Source: an uncultured Gemmiger sp.
Lineage (GTDB): Bacteria; Bacillota; Clostridia; Oscillospirales; Ruminococcaceae
Direction of reading: 5' to 3'
Assembly: GCA_944386495.1 (NCBI GenBank)
Contig: CALXBE010000018.1
Location: forward strand, 1 to 49,673
Length of the DNA: 49,673 nt
Position 1 is the stretch's first letter. Each line of letters starts with the position of its first letter. The position numbers were made by a program, and so were the translations under genes. The notes under the pieces are model-generated. The model searched no databases. It saw only the letters and a program-made list of their open reading frames with translations, and was not told where the DNA came from. Below are positions 24,955 through 32,925 of the stretch, piece after piece.

Positions 24955-25281
24955 GTGCAGCTTTTAAAACGGCATTTCCTTCTGTGCGCCGCTTCTCTGG
25001 GAGGCTGGGCTTTGTATTACCAACTTCATATCCCCTGCCCCATTTTATTTTTCACAGGCCACCGTTGCCCTGCCTGCGGTTCCACCCGGGCTATTCTTTC
25101 CCTGCTGCAGGGAAATATTTTCGGATATTTGAACTTTCAGCCTATGTCGCTTCCCCTGGCGGTAGTCGTGATACTTTGCTTTCACCTCAAGCACATGGGA
25201 ACTTTTCCGAGACATATTTGCACTGCTGTGTCGGCTATTGTTCTGTTCCTTAACACCCTTCTTTTTCTTATAACATGGTAA
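24955..25281 (+). CDS. DUF2752 membrane protein
   Basis: A 108-residue DUF2752 protein with the family signature CPACGSTRA (about residues 38-46) after the first membrane segment, and two further hydrophobic segments. The function is unknown; the CxxC suggests redox chemistry or metal binding. The start is GTG at 24955 with AGGGGA upstream. DUF2752 genes are often found beside TM2 genes, as here. Confidence 0.88.
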   Translation: MQLLKRHFLLCAASLGGWALYYQLHIPCPILFFTGHRCPACGSTRAILSLLQGNIFGYLNFQPMSLPLAVVVILCFHLKHMGTFPRHICTAVSAIVLFLNTLLFLITW

Positions 25282-25337
25282 TGGCTTGCCGTCGGCAGTC
25301 CTTCCCACATGATTTCTGGCCCGCAATGTATTACCAA

Positions 25338-25377
25338 AAATCAGAGCCCTCCGATTTTGGTCGGAGGGCTCTGATTT
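25338..25377. terminator. Strong bidirectional terminator
   Basis: A perfect 17-base stem (25338-25354 with 25361-25377; inner part CAGAGCCCTCCGA) and a six-base loop. T-rich flanks lie on both sides. It ends the DUF2752 gene and the leftward ruvX-DUF1836 pair. Confidence 0.92.
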
Positions 25378-25380
25378 GTT

Positions 25381-25887
25381 TTATCGCTGGCGGGACATAT
25401 ACTCCATATATTTCTGGAGATAGAGCTTGCCGGCCCAGGTCTGGGCGGCCCGGTCCAGGACCGGGTCTCCGGAAAGGCTTTCCTCCCCTGCCCCAAAGAC
25501 CTGCCGGAGGGCAGCCTCCAGGGCATCACAGCTCCGGTTATAATCCCGGGGATGAAGCACTCCCCCCGGCACCACCAGCCGGATAAGCTCCACGCACTCG
25601 GGAAGGCTGAACACCTTTTTCAGGGCGTAAATCAAAATCAGGAGGGCCAGGTGCTGGCGCTGATACCGCTTGTTCACCGGGGCGGGAATGATTTTCTGCT
25701 TCACATAGTTATTCACCATGCTCCGGGTCAGGGGCAGTTCGCTGGGGTCGGTGGCGGGACTGTAGGCCGCATTGATGTAGTTGACCAGCTGGTCCATATA
25801 CAGGTCCAGGCCGGGCAGTTCCTCCCACCGGGGCAGGTGCATGGCCAGCAGACCTTCCACCAGAGGGCTTTTCTCAAATTCTCTCAT
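25381..25887 (-). CDS. DUF1836 protein
   Basis: A 168-residue DUF1836 protein. The central LTRSMVNNYVKQKIIPAP...YQRQHLALLILIYALKKVFSL region has a MerR-like winged-helix character typical of the family, so DNA binding is plausible. The start at 25887 is set by GGGGAGG just upstream. Its ATG overlaps the ruvX stop by four bases, indicating coupling. No function is established. Confidence 0.85.
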   Translation of the reverse strand: MREFEKSPLVEGLLAMHLPRWEELPGLDLYMDQLVNYINAAYSPATDPSELPLTRSMVNNYVKQKIIPAPVNKRYQRQHLALLILIYALKKVFSLPECVELIRLVVPGGVLHPRDYNRSCDALEAALRQVFGAGEESLSGDPVLDRAAQTWAGKLYLQKYMEYMSRQR

Positions 25888-26321
25888 GGGGTATCCTCCC
25901 CGGGGTGGAGCCGTCGCCAATCCAGGTAGCTTTCCAGGATGACCGCAGCACTGACACTGTCCAGCTTTTCCTTCCGTTTCAGGCCGAAGGTATCATTCTC
26001 GGACAGGATAGCCGCAGCGGTGACGGTGGTCCGCCGCTCGTCCCAGAACACCACCGGCAGGTCACACCGGTCATTGATCCGGCTGCCCAGCCGCCGGCTT
26101 TTGGCCGCCCGGGAGCCCTCGGTGCCGTCCATATTCCGGGGCAGCCCGATGACGATCAGGCCGCAGCCCTTGGCCTGGGCCATGTCCACGATCTGCTGGG
26201 CTACCTTGTTCATGCTTTTTTCCACGATCTGGGGGGTAATGGGGGTGGCCAGCAGTTCGGTGGGGTCACACTCTGCCAGACCGGTACGGGTATCGCCGTA
26301 ATCTACCGCCAAAATCTTCAT
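25884..26321 (-). CDS. ruvX: RuvX/YqgF Holliday junction resolvase-like protein
   Basis: A 145-residue YqgF/RuvX protein with the RNase H-like fold. The first acidic residue lies in ILAVDYGDTRTG, VIGLPRNMDGTEG follows, and VFWDERRTTVTAA and KEKLDSVSAAVILESYL carry the later acidic residues. The family is implicated in 16S rRNA 5'-end maturation and in recombination. It is coupled to the DUF1836 gene. The TSUP gene upstream ends 22 bases before its start and may share the transcript. Confidence 0.93.
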   Translation of the reverse strand: MKILAVDYGDTRTGLAECDPTELLATPITPQIVEKSMNKVAQQIVDMAQAKGCGLIVIGLPRNMDGTEGSRAAKSRRLGSRINDRCDLPVVFWDERRTTVTAAAILSENDTFGLKRKEKLDSVSAAVILESYLDWRRLHPGEDTP

Positions 26322-26343
26322 GGGTCTTCTCCCTTCTCTTTGA

Positions 26344-27105
26344 TCATGCCATCAGTTCCCACAGCACTTTTACAAAAAAGACAGCCAGCACTGCCACCAT
26401 TACCGGCTTCACATTCCGGGCGCCGCCCTTGATGAACAGGCTGCATCCCAGGTAGTTGCCCAGGATGGCAAAGGCCCCCGACACCAGTCCCAGGGTGATG
26501 ACCGTCTTGCCCGACATAAGGTAGACCGACACCGTGGTAATGTTGGTGGTCAGGTTGATGGCTTTGGCCACTCCGTTGGCCTGGGTGATTTTCATGTGGG
26601 CCGCTCCCGTCAGCAGGAGGATGAGAAAAGTCCCGGTGCCGGGGCCGTAAAACCCGTCGTACATTCCAATGGGCAGGGCCACTGCCATGGCGATGAAGAT
26701 GGTTTTGCCCAGGGGGTACTCCTCCCGCTCCCGGATAAGGGAACGGCTCCGGCTTACATACAAAGCCGTAAGGGGAAGGATGACCAGCATAAGCATTTTG
26801 AAATACCGGTCCTCCACCATCAGGGCCAGCCGGGCTCCTATACTGCTTCCCACAAAAGCGCAGACCACACAGCAGACCGCCGGCTTCCAGGGGATATAGC
26901 CTTTCCGGGCATACTGCACCGTAGCCAGGGTGGTCCCCATGCTGCTGCTCAGCTTGTTGGTGGCCATGGCATAGTGGGTGGGCAGCCCTGCAATGAGATA
27001 GGCAGGCAGACTGATCAGCCCGCCGCCCCCGGCCATGCTGTCCACCAATCCGGACAGAAAGACCAAAGGGCATACAATAAGATATTGTGCCAGGGTAATT
27101 TCCAA
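26344..27105 (-). CDS. TSUP/TauE-SafE family permease
   Basis: A 253-residue membrane protein of the TSUP family (sulfite exporter TauE/SafE). LSGLVDSMAGGGGLISLPAYL near the N-terminus and YDGFYGPGTGTFLILLL in the middle are the two pseudo-repeat signatures, with about eight hydrophobic segments. Substrates are usually small sulfur or carbon anions; this one is not identifiable. The open frame extends far upstream, but the start is TTG at 27105 with AAGGAAG eight bases ahead, directly before family similarity. The promoter and leader hairpins lie in the same upstream region. Confidence 0.88.
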   Translation of the reverse strand: MEITLAQYLIVCPLVFLSGLVDSMAGGGGLISLPAYLIAGLPTHYAMATNKLSSSMGTTLATVQYARKGYIPWKPAVCCVVCAFVGSSIGARLALMVEDRYFKMLMLVILPLTALYVSRSRSLIREREEYPLGKTIFIAMAVALPIGMYDGFYGPGTGTFLILLLTGAAHMKITQANGVAKAINLTTNITTVSVYLMSGKTVITLGLVSGAFAILGNYLGCSLFIKGGARNVKPVMVAVLAVFFVKVLWELMA

Positions 27106-27122
27106 ACTATAAACTTCCTTTT

Positions 27123-27196
27123 TTCCTTCCCTGCCGGGAAGGCACTTTCCCCCGGCCGAGGCCGGGAATCCCTCTCTTATTCGGTTTTTTCCGAAC
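27123..27196 (-). other. Structured 5' leader of the TSUP gene
   Basis: On the minus strand three hairpins follow the promoter: TTCGG-A6-CCGAA, CCCGGC-CTCG-GCCGGG and CCTTCCC-GGCA-GGGAAGG. The last is perfect and close to the ribosome site. It may regulate the transporter; no known riboswitch consensus was recognised. Confidence 0.4.
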
Positions 27197-27202
27197 AGTA
27201 TC

Positions 27203-27231
27203 ATTATAATGTTCCAGAATCCAAACCGCAA
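27203..27231 (-). promoter_or_regulatory. TSUP gene promoter
   Basis: On the minus strand TTGCGG (27226-27231), 17 bases, TATAAT (27203-27208), about 100 bases before the start codon. Confidence 0.55.
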
Positions 27232-27448
27232 GAGGCCCCGGCTCCCGGGAAAAGAAAAATCCCCGGCTTTAACCGAAGTTCCGTAAGAAAACAACGCCGG
27301 AAAAGGGGTACTTTTGGGTGATTCCATCGTCAAATTTCCTTGACAACCACCAAGGGTGCCGACGGGAATTTTCCTTGAACTCCCCTCAAAATTACCCCTT
27401 CCCCGGTGCAGGACAGTTCTTTCCGGAATTGTAAAAAAGAATAATATA
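27232..27448. other. Intergenic stretch without recognised gene
   Basis: No convincing coding frame. AAATTTCCTTGA and AATTTTCCTTGA appear as near copies about 45 bases apart on the plus strand. Otherwise I see nothing. Confidence 0.4.
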
Positions 27449-27483
27449 AAACCAGACCAAGCGGTAAAGCTTGGTCTGGTTTT
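27449..27483 (-). terminator. Terminator of the nucleotidyltransferase operon
   Basis: AAACCAGACCAAGC pairs with GCTTGGTCTGGTTT over six bases, with T-rich flanks on both sides. It is placed downstream of the leftward O-antigen-ligase-like and nucleotidyltransferase genes. Confidence 0.85.
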
Positions 27484-27568
27484 TGATTTATCAGTTCCGG
27501 ATAAGAACCGCTGTTTTCTTATGTCACCCCGGCTTTCCGGGGATTTTTGGGCTATACCTGACACAGGG

Positions 27569-28060
27569 TCAGACCCCATGCTCTTCCAGCAGCTTCACCT
27601 TTGCCTGCCGGTCCATGAGGGTATAATACTTTTTCCACAAAGACAGCTCCTGAAGGGGGATAACCTCTTCTCCCAGGGGAAGGTATTCGCTGATCTGTTC
27701 GGGCTGCAGGGAGCAGTCCCAGACCTGGTCATCCTTCAAAATCACAAACCCGGCCATCACATCCACTTCCACTCCCCCCAGGACAAACTCCAGGAAGTGG
27801 CGGGTGCGGTAACTGCCCTGAGGCCGGGGCGGGCAGAGGGTGCCCATGGTCAGCAGGAGCCGCCGGGCCTTCTCAATGTCCGGCTCCCAGACCATCAGGT
27901 CGATGTCATGGACGGTCCGGGTAATCCCCTTAAAATAGAGCAGCAGGGAGCCGCCCACCGCCCAGCGGATTTTTTCCTTTTTGAAGGCATGGGCGATCTG
28001 TTCCAGCACCGCCAGCTTTTCTTCCATCCCCTGTGGGAGTTGTTCTCTCTTTTCCATCAT
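27569..28060 (-). CDS. Nucleotidyltransferase-fold protein
   Basis: A 163-residue protein with the minimal nucleotidyltransferase motif: WAVGGSLLLYF (GGS) followed by TVHDIDLMV (two acidic metal ligands), and a later EVDVM giving the third acidic residue. It resembles small AbiEii/AadB-type transferases, but the substrate is unknown. AAGGAGA precedes tandem ATG codons; the first (28060) overlaps the stop of the upstream membrane gene by four bases. It could modify a sugar or act as a toxin-like transferase; the neighbouring membrane protein suggests no clear choice. Confidence 0.75.
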   Translation of the reverse strand: MMEKREQLPQGMEEKLAVLEQIAHAFKKEKIRWAVGGSLLLYFKGITRTVHDIDLMVWEPDIEKARRLLLTMGTLCPPRPQGSYRTRHFLEFVLGGVEVDVMAGFVILKDDQVWDCSLQPEQISEYLPLGEEVIPLQELSLWKKYYTLMDRQAKVKLLEEHGV

Positions 28061-29427
28061 ACCGGTTTCTCCTTTTCCTGCGCTTCCAAAATTCCCGGCC
28101 CCTCTCCAAAGAGAGGTTCCGCCATCAACCCGCAGAGCATCCAGAAATAGGGTGCCACATCGATGACACTGATATTGAAGCACCCTTGAATCAGGTATCC
28201 TGTCAGGCAGAGCAGCAGCGCCGCCTCCAAGGGTGGGACACTCTTTTCCTTTCCCAGTCTCTTTCCCAGATCCCGGAACAGGAATCCATAAAAGGCCAGG
28301 TAGCATCCGAACGCCCCGATTCCCATGGTGACCAGGACCTGGAGCAGTTCATTATGGCATTTGTCCGCGTACTGTCCCAGCAGCAGCCCGAAATTCTCAT
28401 AATAGGGGACCTGCAGATTGTCGATTCCCACCCCGGTGAGAGGATGCCGAAGAAAAAGCTGGAAACAGTTGTTCCAGAGATAGAGCCGTCCCGAGCCGAT
28501 GGCTGGGTCAGTCAGCCCCTCCGCCGCCAGGGTAGGAAGCTGTCCCGCCAGTTCTGCCAGGTCACTGCTGAGGAAATTGTTTCCCGTTCCGTTGGTGAGC
28601 AGGAGCAGTCCACCGAACAGGACCGCCCCTCCCGCCAGGATAGCCAGGAACCATTTCCACCGTTTCCGGTTCAGGTATCCCAGCCCCACCAGCACCATTC
28701 CCCAGAATCCCACCACGGCGGAGAGGGTCTTGGTGAGAAGAAGGGTGGCCAGGAACACCCCCAAGAGAACCAGGAATATTGCCTTATCCCGAACCTTTCC
28801 CGAATAGATCAGCAGGCCCAGGGCCAGCGCCGATGCCATCACGGTGAGGGTCCCCATAAAGTTGGGGTTTCCCGCCAGGCCGCTGATGGCATAAAAATAA
28901 TAATCAAAGCCGCCCTGGATAAAGTGGTACTGCTGGTTCAGACCATACAGGCAGTGGACCGTCTGAACCCCCAAAAACACATATACCACTCCCCGGCGGA
29001 GCCTGGGGTCTTCCACCAGCCGGGCCAGATAGAAAAACAGGTAGTAGGAGTGGAGCATGAAAAGCCCTTCGCACCGGGCCGAGCTTCCATGGACCGACTG
29101 ATAGGGATTCCCGGAAAAGGTTACCGAAAGCGCCGCGAACACCAGCAGAAGCCCAAAAAGGATCTCATACCGGGTGAACCGTATTTCTTTTCGCCGGAAA
29201 AACAAGGTGGCTGCCAGCACAGCGGCGCCTGCCAAAGCAAACCCGTAGATGGTCTGGGCAATATACCCTGTGTGCAGGTCGTTTTTCAGGCAGAGATAGT
29301 GGATTCCCGGAATGGCCGCCATGCATCCGCTGAGCACCAGAAAGGCCGCCCATTGGGATGCTTTCCGGATGATTTTTCCCGTTTCCTTAGACCCAGATTT
29401 CCTTCCTTTTTTGTTCTTCTCCACCAT
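28057..29427 (-). CDS. O-antigen ligase-like membrane protein
   Basis: A 456-residue polytopic protein with about eleven hydrophobic segments and the O-antigen ligase/polymerase (Wzy/WaaL-like) signature in its large loop: GSGRLYLWNNCFQLFLRHPL followed by TGVGIDNL and CHNELLQVLVTMG. Such proteins transfer or polymerise lipid-linked sugars at the outer face of the membrane. In a Firmicute this could serve a cell-wall polysaccharide, but no other glycan genes are near. The start at 29427 has only a weak ribosome site, and a TATAAT overlaps it, so the true start may differ. It is coupled to the nucleotidyltransferase gene. Confidence 0.82.
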   Translation of the reverse strand: MVEKNKKGRKSGSKETGKIIRKASQWAAFLVLSGCMAAIPGIHYLCLKNDLHTGYIAQTIYGFALAGAAVLAATLFFRRKEIRFTRYEILFGLLLVFAALSVTFSGNPYQSVHGSSARCEGLFMLHSYYLFFYLARLVEDPRLRRGVVYVFLGVQTVHCLYGLNQQYHFIQGGFDYYFYAISGLAGNPNFMGTLTVMASALALGLLIYSGKVRDKAIFLVLLGVFLATLLLTKTLSAVVGFWGMVLVGLGYLNRKRWKWFLAILAGGAVLFGGLLLLTNGTGNNFLSSDLAELAGQLPTLAAEGLTDPAIGSGRLYLWNNCFQLFLRHPLTGVGIDNLQVPYYENFGLLLGQYADKCHNELLQVLVTMGIGAFGCYLAFYGFLFRDLGKRLGKEKSVPPLEAALLLCLTGYLIQGCFNISVIDVAPYFWMLCGLMAEPLFGEGPGILEAQEKEKPV

Positions 29428-29491
29428 TATACTTTATCTCGGATAAAACCGGTACCTTTTTTCCGGTAATGTAAAATATAACGCATTTTTG

Positions 29492-29520
29492 TTGAAATTC
29501 CACTTTTTAAAGACTATCAC
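29492..29520 (+). promoter_or_regulatory. Promoter of the Pro/Thr-rich surface protein gene
   Basis: TTGAAA (29492-29497), 17 bases, TATCAC (29515-29520), 65 bases before the start codon. Confidence 0.5.
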
Positions 29521-29584
29521 GAAAGGTACCTGGCAGTTTTATGCCATCAAAATCAACCACTCATAGAAAGAAGGAAAACACCGA

Positions 29585-30742
29585 ATGTCCAACAATCTGA
29601 AGAGAAAGTTGTTGGGAGCAGTTCTGGCTGTTGCAGTTCTGGCCGGAACCATTCCCTTCTACACTTTCGCACAGAGCGGCACCGCTGCTGACACTCCCTC
29701 CCTGTTGACCACCGACACGGACACCGATCCCACTCCCACCCCCTCTTCTACTCCTGCCCCCACCTCTACTCCGGGCAAGAACACTCCCTCCGACACCAAG
29801 CCCTCCAAGCCTGATGACGATGACGATACCCCCGCTCCCGTGGCTACCCCTGCTCCTACCCCTGTAGCCACCCCCACTCCCGCTCCCGCCAGACGGCCTG
29901 CAGCCACTCCTGCTCCCTCTGCCACCCCCGCTCCCGTTGTGAACGGTCAGGTAGTGGTGAACACCGAGATCGGCGCTGTTGTTTCCGACAACAAGGCCTC
30001 TGTGGTGGTTTCCTCCGCAGCCCTGGCTCAGAGTGTTGAGAAGGCCATTGCTGATGTTGCCACCAACAATGCCGCTCCCGTGGTAGAGATTTCCATGATC
30101 GACACCGAGGGCGCTCAGGCCATCGATGTAACTCTCCCTGTGGATTCTCTGTCCACCCTGTCCGAGAATGCCGATGCCAAGCTGGTTCTGACCTCCGATG
30201 TGGCTCAGGTCTCCTTTGACGCCGCTGCTCTGGCTGCCATTGCCGGACAGGCTGACGACGAGGTAGTTCTCTCTGTGGCTCCCGTTGAGGCTGACGGCCT
30301 GAACGATGCCCAGAAGACCGCTGTAGGCGACCGTCCCGTCTTTGACCTCAGCCTCCAGAGCGGCGATGCCCTGGTTTCTGATTTCCAGAGCGGCAAAGTC
30401 ACCGTGACCCTCCCCTACACTCTGGCTGATGCCGAGGAGGCTGAAGGCGTTGTAGTTCTGTATGTGGATGATGAGGGAACCACCACTCCCTGCACCACCA
30501 GCTATGATGCTCAGGCCAAGCAGGTCACCTTTGAGACCACCCACTTCTCCAAGTATGTGATTGGCTACGAGGCTCCTGTTGTGGAGGATGTTTCCACTCA
30601 GCCCGCCCAGGATGTTTCCGCCCCCGCTGAGGCTGAGACCCAGACTGCTTCCTTCCCTGTGATTCCCGTGGTTGCTGTCTGCGTTGTAGTCCTGGCTCTG
30701 GTCATCTTCTTTGTAGTCAAGCGCTCTGCCGGCAGAAACTGA
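29585..30742 (+). CDS. Pro/Thr-rich surface protein with C-terminal membrane anchor
   Basis: A 385-residue exported protein. A signal peptide (about 1-30, ending near YTFAQS) is followed by a low-complexity Pro/Thr/Ala/Asp linker (about 45-115, including DDDDD). A globular domain (about 120-330) ends in TTHFSKYVIGYE, a motif seen at the end of stalk domains in many Firmicute surface proteins. The C-terminus is a single membrane helix with a KRSAGRN tail and no LPxTG-type sorting motif before it. It is therefore probably membrane-anchored with the linker crossing the wall. Its function is unknown. Its third codon positions favour T and C more than its neighbours, perhaps reflecting high expression. 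It has its own promoter and terminator. Confidence 0.8.
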   Translation: MSNNLKRKLLGAVLAVAVLAGTIPFYTFAQSGTAADTPSLLTTDTDTDPTPTPSSTPAPTSTPGKNTPSDTKPSKPDDDDDTPAPVATPAPTPVATPTPAPARRPAATPAPSATPAPVVNGQVVVNTEIGAVVSDNKASVVVSSAALAQSVEKAIADVATNNAAPVVEISMIDTEGAQAIDVTLPVDSLSTLSENADAKLVLTSDVAQVSFDAAALAAIAGQADDEVVLSVAPVEADGLNDAQKTAVGDRPVFDLSLQSGDALVSDFQSGKVTVTLPYTLADAEEAEGVVVLYVDDEGTTTPCTTSYDAQAKQVTFETTHFSKYVIGYEAPVVEDVSTQPAQDVSAPAEAETQTASFPVIPVVAVCVVVLALVIFFVVKRSAGRN

Positions 30743-30764
30743 TACCGGCCCTGATTGAAGAGTG

Positions 30765-30800
30765 AACGCCCCGGAAGAAATATCTTCCGGGGCGTTTTTT
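30765..30800 (+). terminator. Terminator after the surface protein gene
   Basis: AACGCCCCGGAAGA with its exact complement TCTTCCGGGGCGTT over a four-base loop, then six T. A textbook intrinsic terminator. Confidence 0.95.
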
Positions 30801-30874
30801 ATCCCCTCTTTCCCGGAAAATTTCCGGGCCGGACCGTTCAAATATTACAATTTTTCCCTGCCCTTCCCATCCAC

Positions 30875-30903
30875 TTGAAATCCTGCTATGATAGTGGTAT
30901 GAT
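30875..30903 (+). promoter_or_regulatory. yitT-family gene promoter
   Basis: TTGAAA (30875-30880), 17 bases, TATGAT (30898-30903) with an extended TG, 44 bases before the start codon. Confidence 0.7.
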
Positions 30904-30947
30904 ACATGAGTTTTCGAAAAACGGAAGGTTAAAAAGGAAGGTTTTTC

Positions 30948-31790
30948 ATGCGCTCATTACGGCAGTACGGCATCATCACCATCAGCATTATCATTATGGC
31001 GGTGGGGATTTATTTCTTCAAATTCCCCAATAACTTCTGCTTCGGGGGAGTAACCGGCGCCGCCACCCTGGTGGCCAAGGTGACCACCCTCTCCACCGGC
31101 GGCTTTACCATGATCGCCAACCTGGTTCTTTTGGCGGTGGCCTGGATAGCGGTGGACAAGACCTTTGCCCTCCGCACTGCCTATGCCAGCATCCTGCTCT
31201 CCCTTCTTCTCATGTTTTTCCAGTGGATCTATCCCATGGACAAGCCCCTCTCTGACGAGCCTATCTTGGAGCTGCTCTTTGCCATTGGCCTGCCCGCCAT
31301 CGGCACGGCCCTTCTCTTCCAGACCGATGCTTCCAGCGGCGGCACTGATATTCTGGCCATGGTCCTCAAGAAGTACGCTCATCTTCGGGATACGGGGCTG
31401 GCTCTTTTCCTCACCGACCTGGTCATGATCATTGCGGCCTGCTTTGTCTTTGACATCAAGACCGCCCTCTATTCCTTTGTGGGCCTGACAGTGAAGTCCT
31501 TCATGATCGACGACATCATCCAGAGCATGACCCTCTGCAAGTCCATCACCATTGTCTGCACCGATGTGGAGCCCATCCGGAACTTTATAGTCCAGGAGCT
31601 TCACAAGGGCGCCACCATTCTGGAAGCCCGGGGCGGATATACTGACAAGCAGAAGTATGTTGTTCTGACCACCCTCACCCGCCGCCAGGCAGAGCAGCTG
31701 CGGAGCTACATCCATGAAAAGCAGCTGGATGCCTTCCTCTCGGTAGCCAGCACCAACGAGGTATTCGGAAAAGGCTTTACCAAGGCGTAA
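30948..31790 (+). CDS. YitT-family membrane protein (DUF161/DUF2179)
   Basis: A 280-residue YitT-family protein. Five or six membrane segments (about 8-165) include FPNNFCFGGVTGAATL and FQTDASSGGTDILAMVLKK. A cytosolic DUF2179 domain (about 200-280: VQELHKGATILEARGGYT) follows. The family is widespread in Firmicutes and of unproven function, thought to be transport-related. AAAAAGGAAGG precedes the ATG. It is a single-gene unit with its own promoter and terminator. Confidence 0.92.
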   Translation: MRSLRQYGIITISIIIMAVGIYFFKFPNNFCFGGVTGAATLVAKVTTLSTGGFTMIANLVLLAVAWIAVDKTFALRTAYASILLSLLLMFFQWIYPMDKPLSDEPILELLFAIGLPAIGTALLFQTDASSGGTDILAMVLKKYAHLRDTGLALFLTDLVMIIAACFVFDIKTALYSFVGLTVKSFMIDDIIQSMTLCKSITIVCTDVEPIRNFIVQELHKGATILEARGGYTDKQKYVVLTTLTRRQAEQLRSYIHEKQLDAFLSVASTNEVFGKGFTKA

Positions 31791-31803
31791 TTCTTTATAA
31801 AAT

Positions 31804-31841
31804 AAGGCCGCTAGCAACCCAACCTAGCGGCCTTTTCTTTA
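31804..31841 (+). terminator. Terminator after the yitT-family gene
   Basis: AAGGCCGCTAG pairs with CTAGCGGCCTT over nine bases, followed by TTCTTTAT. Confidence 0.85.
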
Positions 31842-31974
31842 TGCTTTTTTACAAACAGCGCAAAAGAAATAATTGCTTATCCGGCAGTCCGAGGACGACA
31901 CCGGAAAGTCCCGCATCCCCTACCTTGCCCGGCAGCGGTGTTTCTCAACGCCTTCAACGGTGATTTCTCTCCTG

Positions 31975-32248
31975 TCATTCCAGAAGTTCCCCATACTCCG
32001 GGTGTTCTTCAAACCAGCGGCGGGCATAAGAGCAGGTGGGGTAAATCTTGCAATTTTCCTCTTTCAGGGCTTCCGCAGCCGCCTGGACCAGCTGTCCTGC
32101 AACGCCCTGCCCCCGGAGAGAGGGGTCCACAAAGGTATGATTGATTTCGGCCAGGTCCCCCCCCTCTCCGGACAAAGGTAATCTCCGCCACCAGCCGGCC
32201 CTCTTGGTTCCGGGCAAAAATCCGCTCCTTTTCTCTTATAAAGTTCAT
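31975..32248 (-). pseudogene. Frameshifted GNAT N-acetyltransferase (YjdJ-like)
   Basis: The first part reads MNFIREKERIFARNQEGRLV and AEITFVRRGG from ATG 32248 (AGAGGTG upstream). After the G-run, the conserved rest continues in another frame: AEINHTFVDPSLRGQGVAG, YPTCSYARRWFEEHPEYGEL. Together they match a small single-domain GNAT of about 90 residues, with the acetyl-CoA loop LRGQGVAG intact. The switch falls on eight consecutive G (minus strand, 32157-32164); seven would give one continuous frame. All else is preserved, so the break is recent, reversible (phase variation) or a sequencing error. No insertion or second lesion is visible. Confidence 0.8.
32157..32164 (-). repeat. G8 homopolymer causing the frameshift
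   Basis: Eight C on the plus strand, eight G in the GNAT reading direction. Loss of one G, or gain of two, restores the frame. Tracts of this length are prone to slippage in replication and in sequencing. Confidence 0.9.
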
Positions 32249-32301
32249 CTGTTTCACCTCTGCCTTTCTTATGCGGTTTTTCCGCTGCTTATTATAATCA
32301 A

Positions 32302-32327
32302 AAAGGGACGCCTTCCGGCGCCCCTTT
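32302..32327 (-). terminator. Terminator of the pilus operon
   Basis: On the minus strand AAAGGGGCGCC pairs with GGCGTCCCTTT (one mismatch) over GGAA, followed by TTGATTATAAT. It lies eight bases after the last sortase gene. Confidence 0.75.
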
Positions 32328-32334
32328 CTTGTTC

Positions 32335-32925
32335 TTAATCTGCTCCGTAAATCCGGAGGCACCGCACCACCAGGCGCTCATTGCCAGTATAGTCGCAGGT
32401 GAACAGGGTCAGCCCGGGCTGGTTCCAGGGCAGACGCTGGGCCTCATTGCCGGGAATCTGCTCTACCCCCGCCACCTGGTACTCATACCGGACCCCGCCT
32501 GTATCCGTAAAATACAGGGAATCCCCCGCCTTGATACGGCTGAGCGGGCCGAAGTGGCACCGGTAATTGTGGCCCCCGATGATCATGTCGTCATCCAGGT
32601 AGGAACCGCTGTAGCGGCAGACCGACAGCCGGAGTGCCTGTTCGGTCAGTTCTTCTCCCACCGGCAAAGACAGTTCCAGAGAGGGAATCTCCAACAGCCC
32701 GATATACTCCTCCCCCTGTATTTCCACCTTCTGCATCTCGGTAGCCGTGTCCTGGGGCAGAGGGGTCTCAGGCAGTATCTCCTCCACAAAGGCGGTTCGG
32801 ACCTGCTGGGTATGGTCAGCCGCCTGCTCCTCGGTGTGCAGATTGGTTCCCAGGATCACTGCCGCTCCCGCCAGAAACAGAAGGCCTGCCCCCATGAGGA
32901 TTGCCCCAAGCCGTTCAGCGGTCAT
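32335..32925 (-). CDS. Second sortase of the pilus locus
   Basis: A 196-residue sortase with an N-terminal signal-anchor (about 6-26). The catalytic histidine is in GGHNYRCHFGPL, the cysteine in TLFTCDYTG (Cys177) and the arginine in RLVVRC (about Arg188). It lacks the lid and C-terminal membrane helix of the class C enzyme next door, so it is more like a housekeeping or anchoring class (B/D/E-like; the class is not certain). Its likely task is attaching finished pili, or the minor pilin, to the wall. The start at 32925 has GGGGGA upstream and overlaps the minor pilin gene by 11 bases. Confidence 0.88.
   Translation of the reverse strand: MTAERLGAILMGAGLLFLAGAAVILGTNLHTEEQAADHTQQVRTAFVEEILPETPLPQDTATEMQKVEIQGEEYIGLLEIPSLELSLPVGEELTEQALRLSVCRYSGSYLDDDMIIGGHNYRCHFGPLSRIKAGDSLYFTDTGGVRYEYQVAGVEQIPGNEAQRLPWNQPGLTLFTCDYTGNERLVVRCLRIYGAD

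Noticed and set aside
27232-27448. Possible T-box or riboswitch ahead of the TSUP gene
   Set aside because: No T-box sequence or known aptamer core was found; the promoter candidate lies downstream of this stretch.
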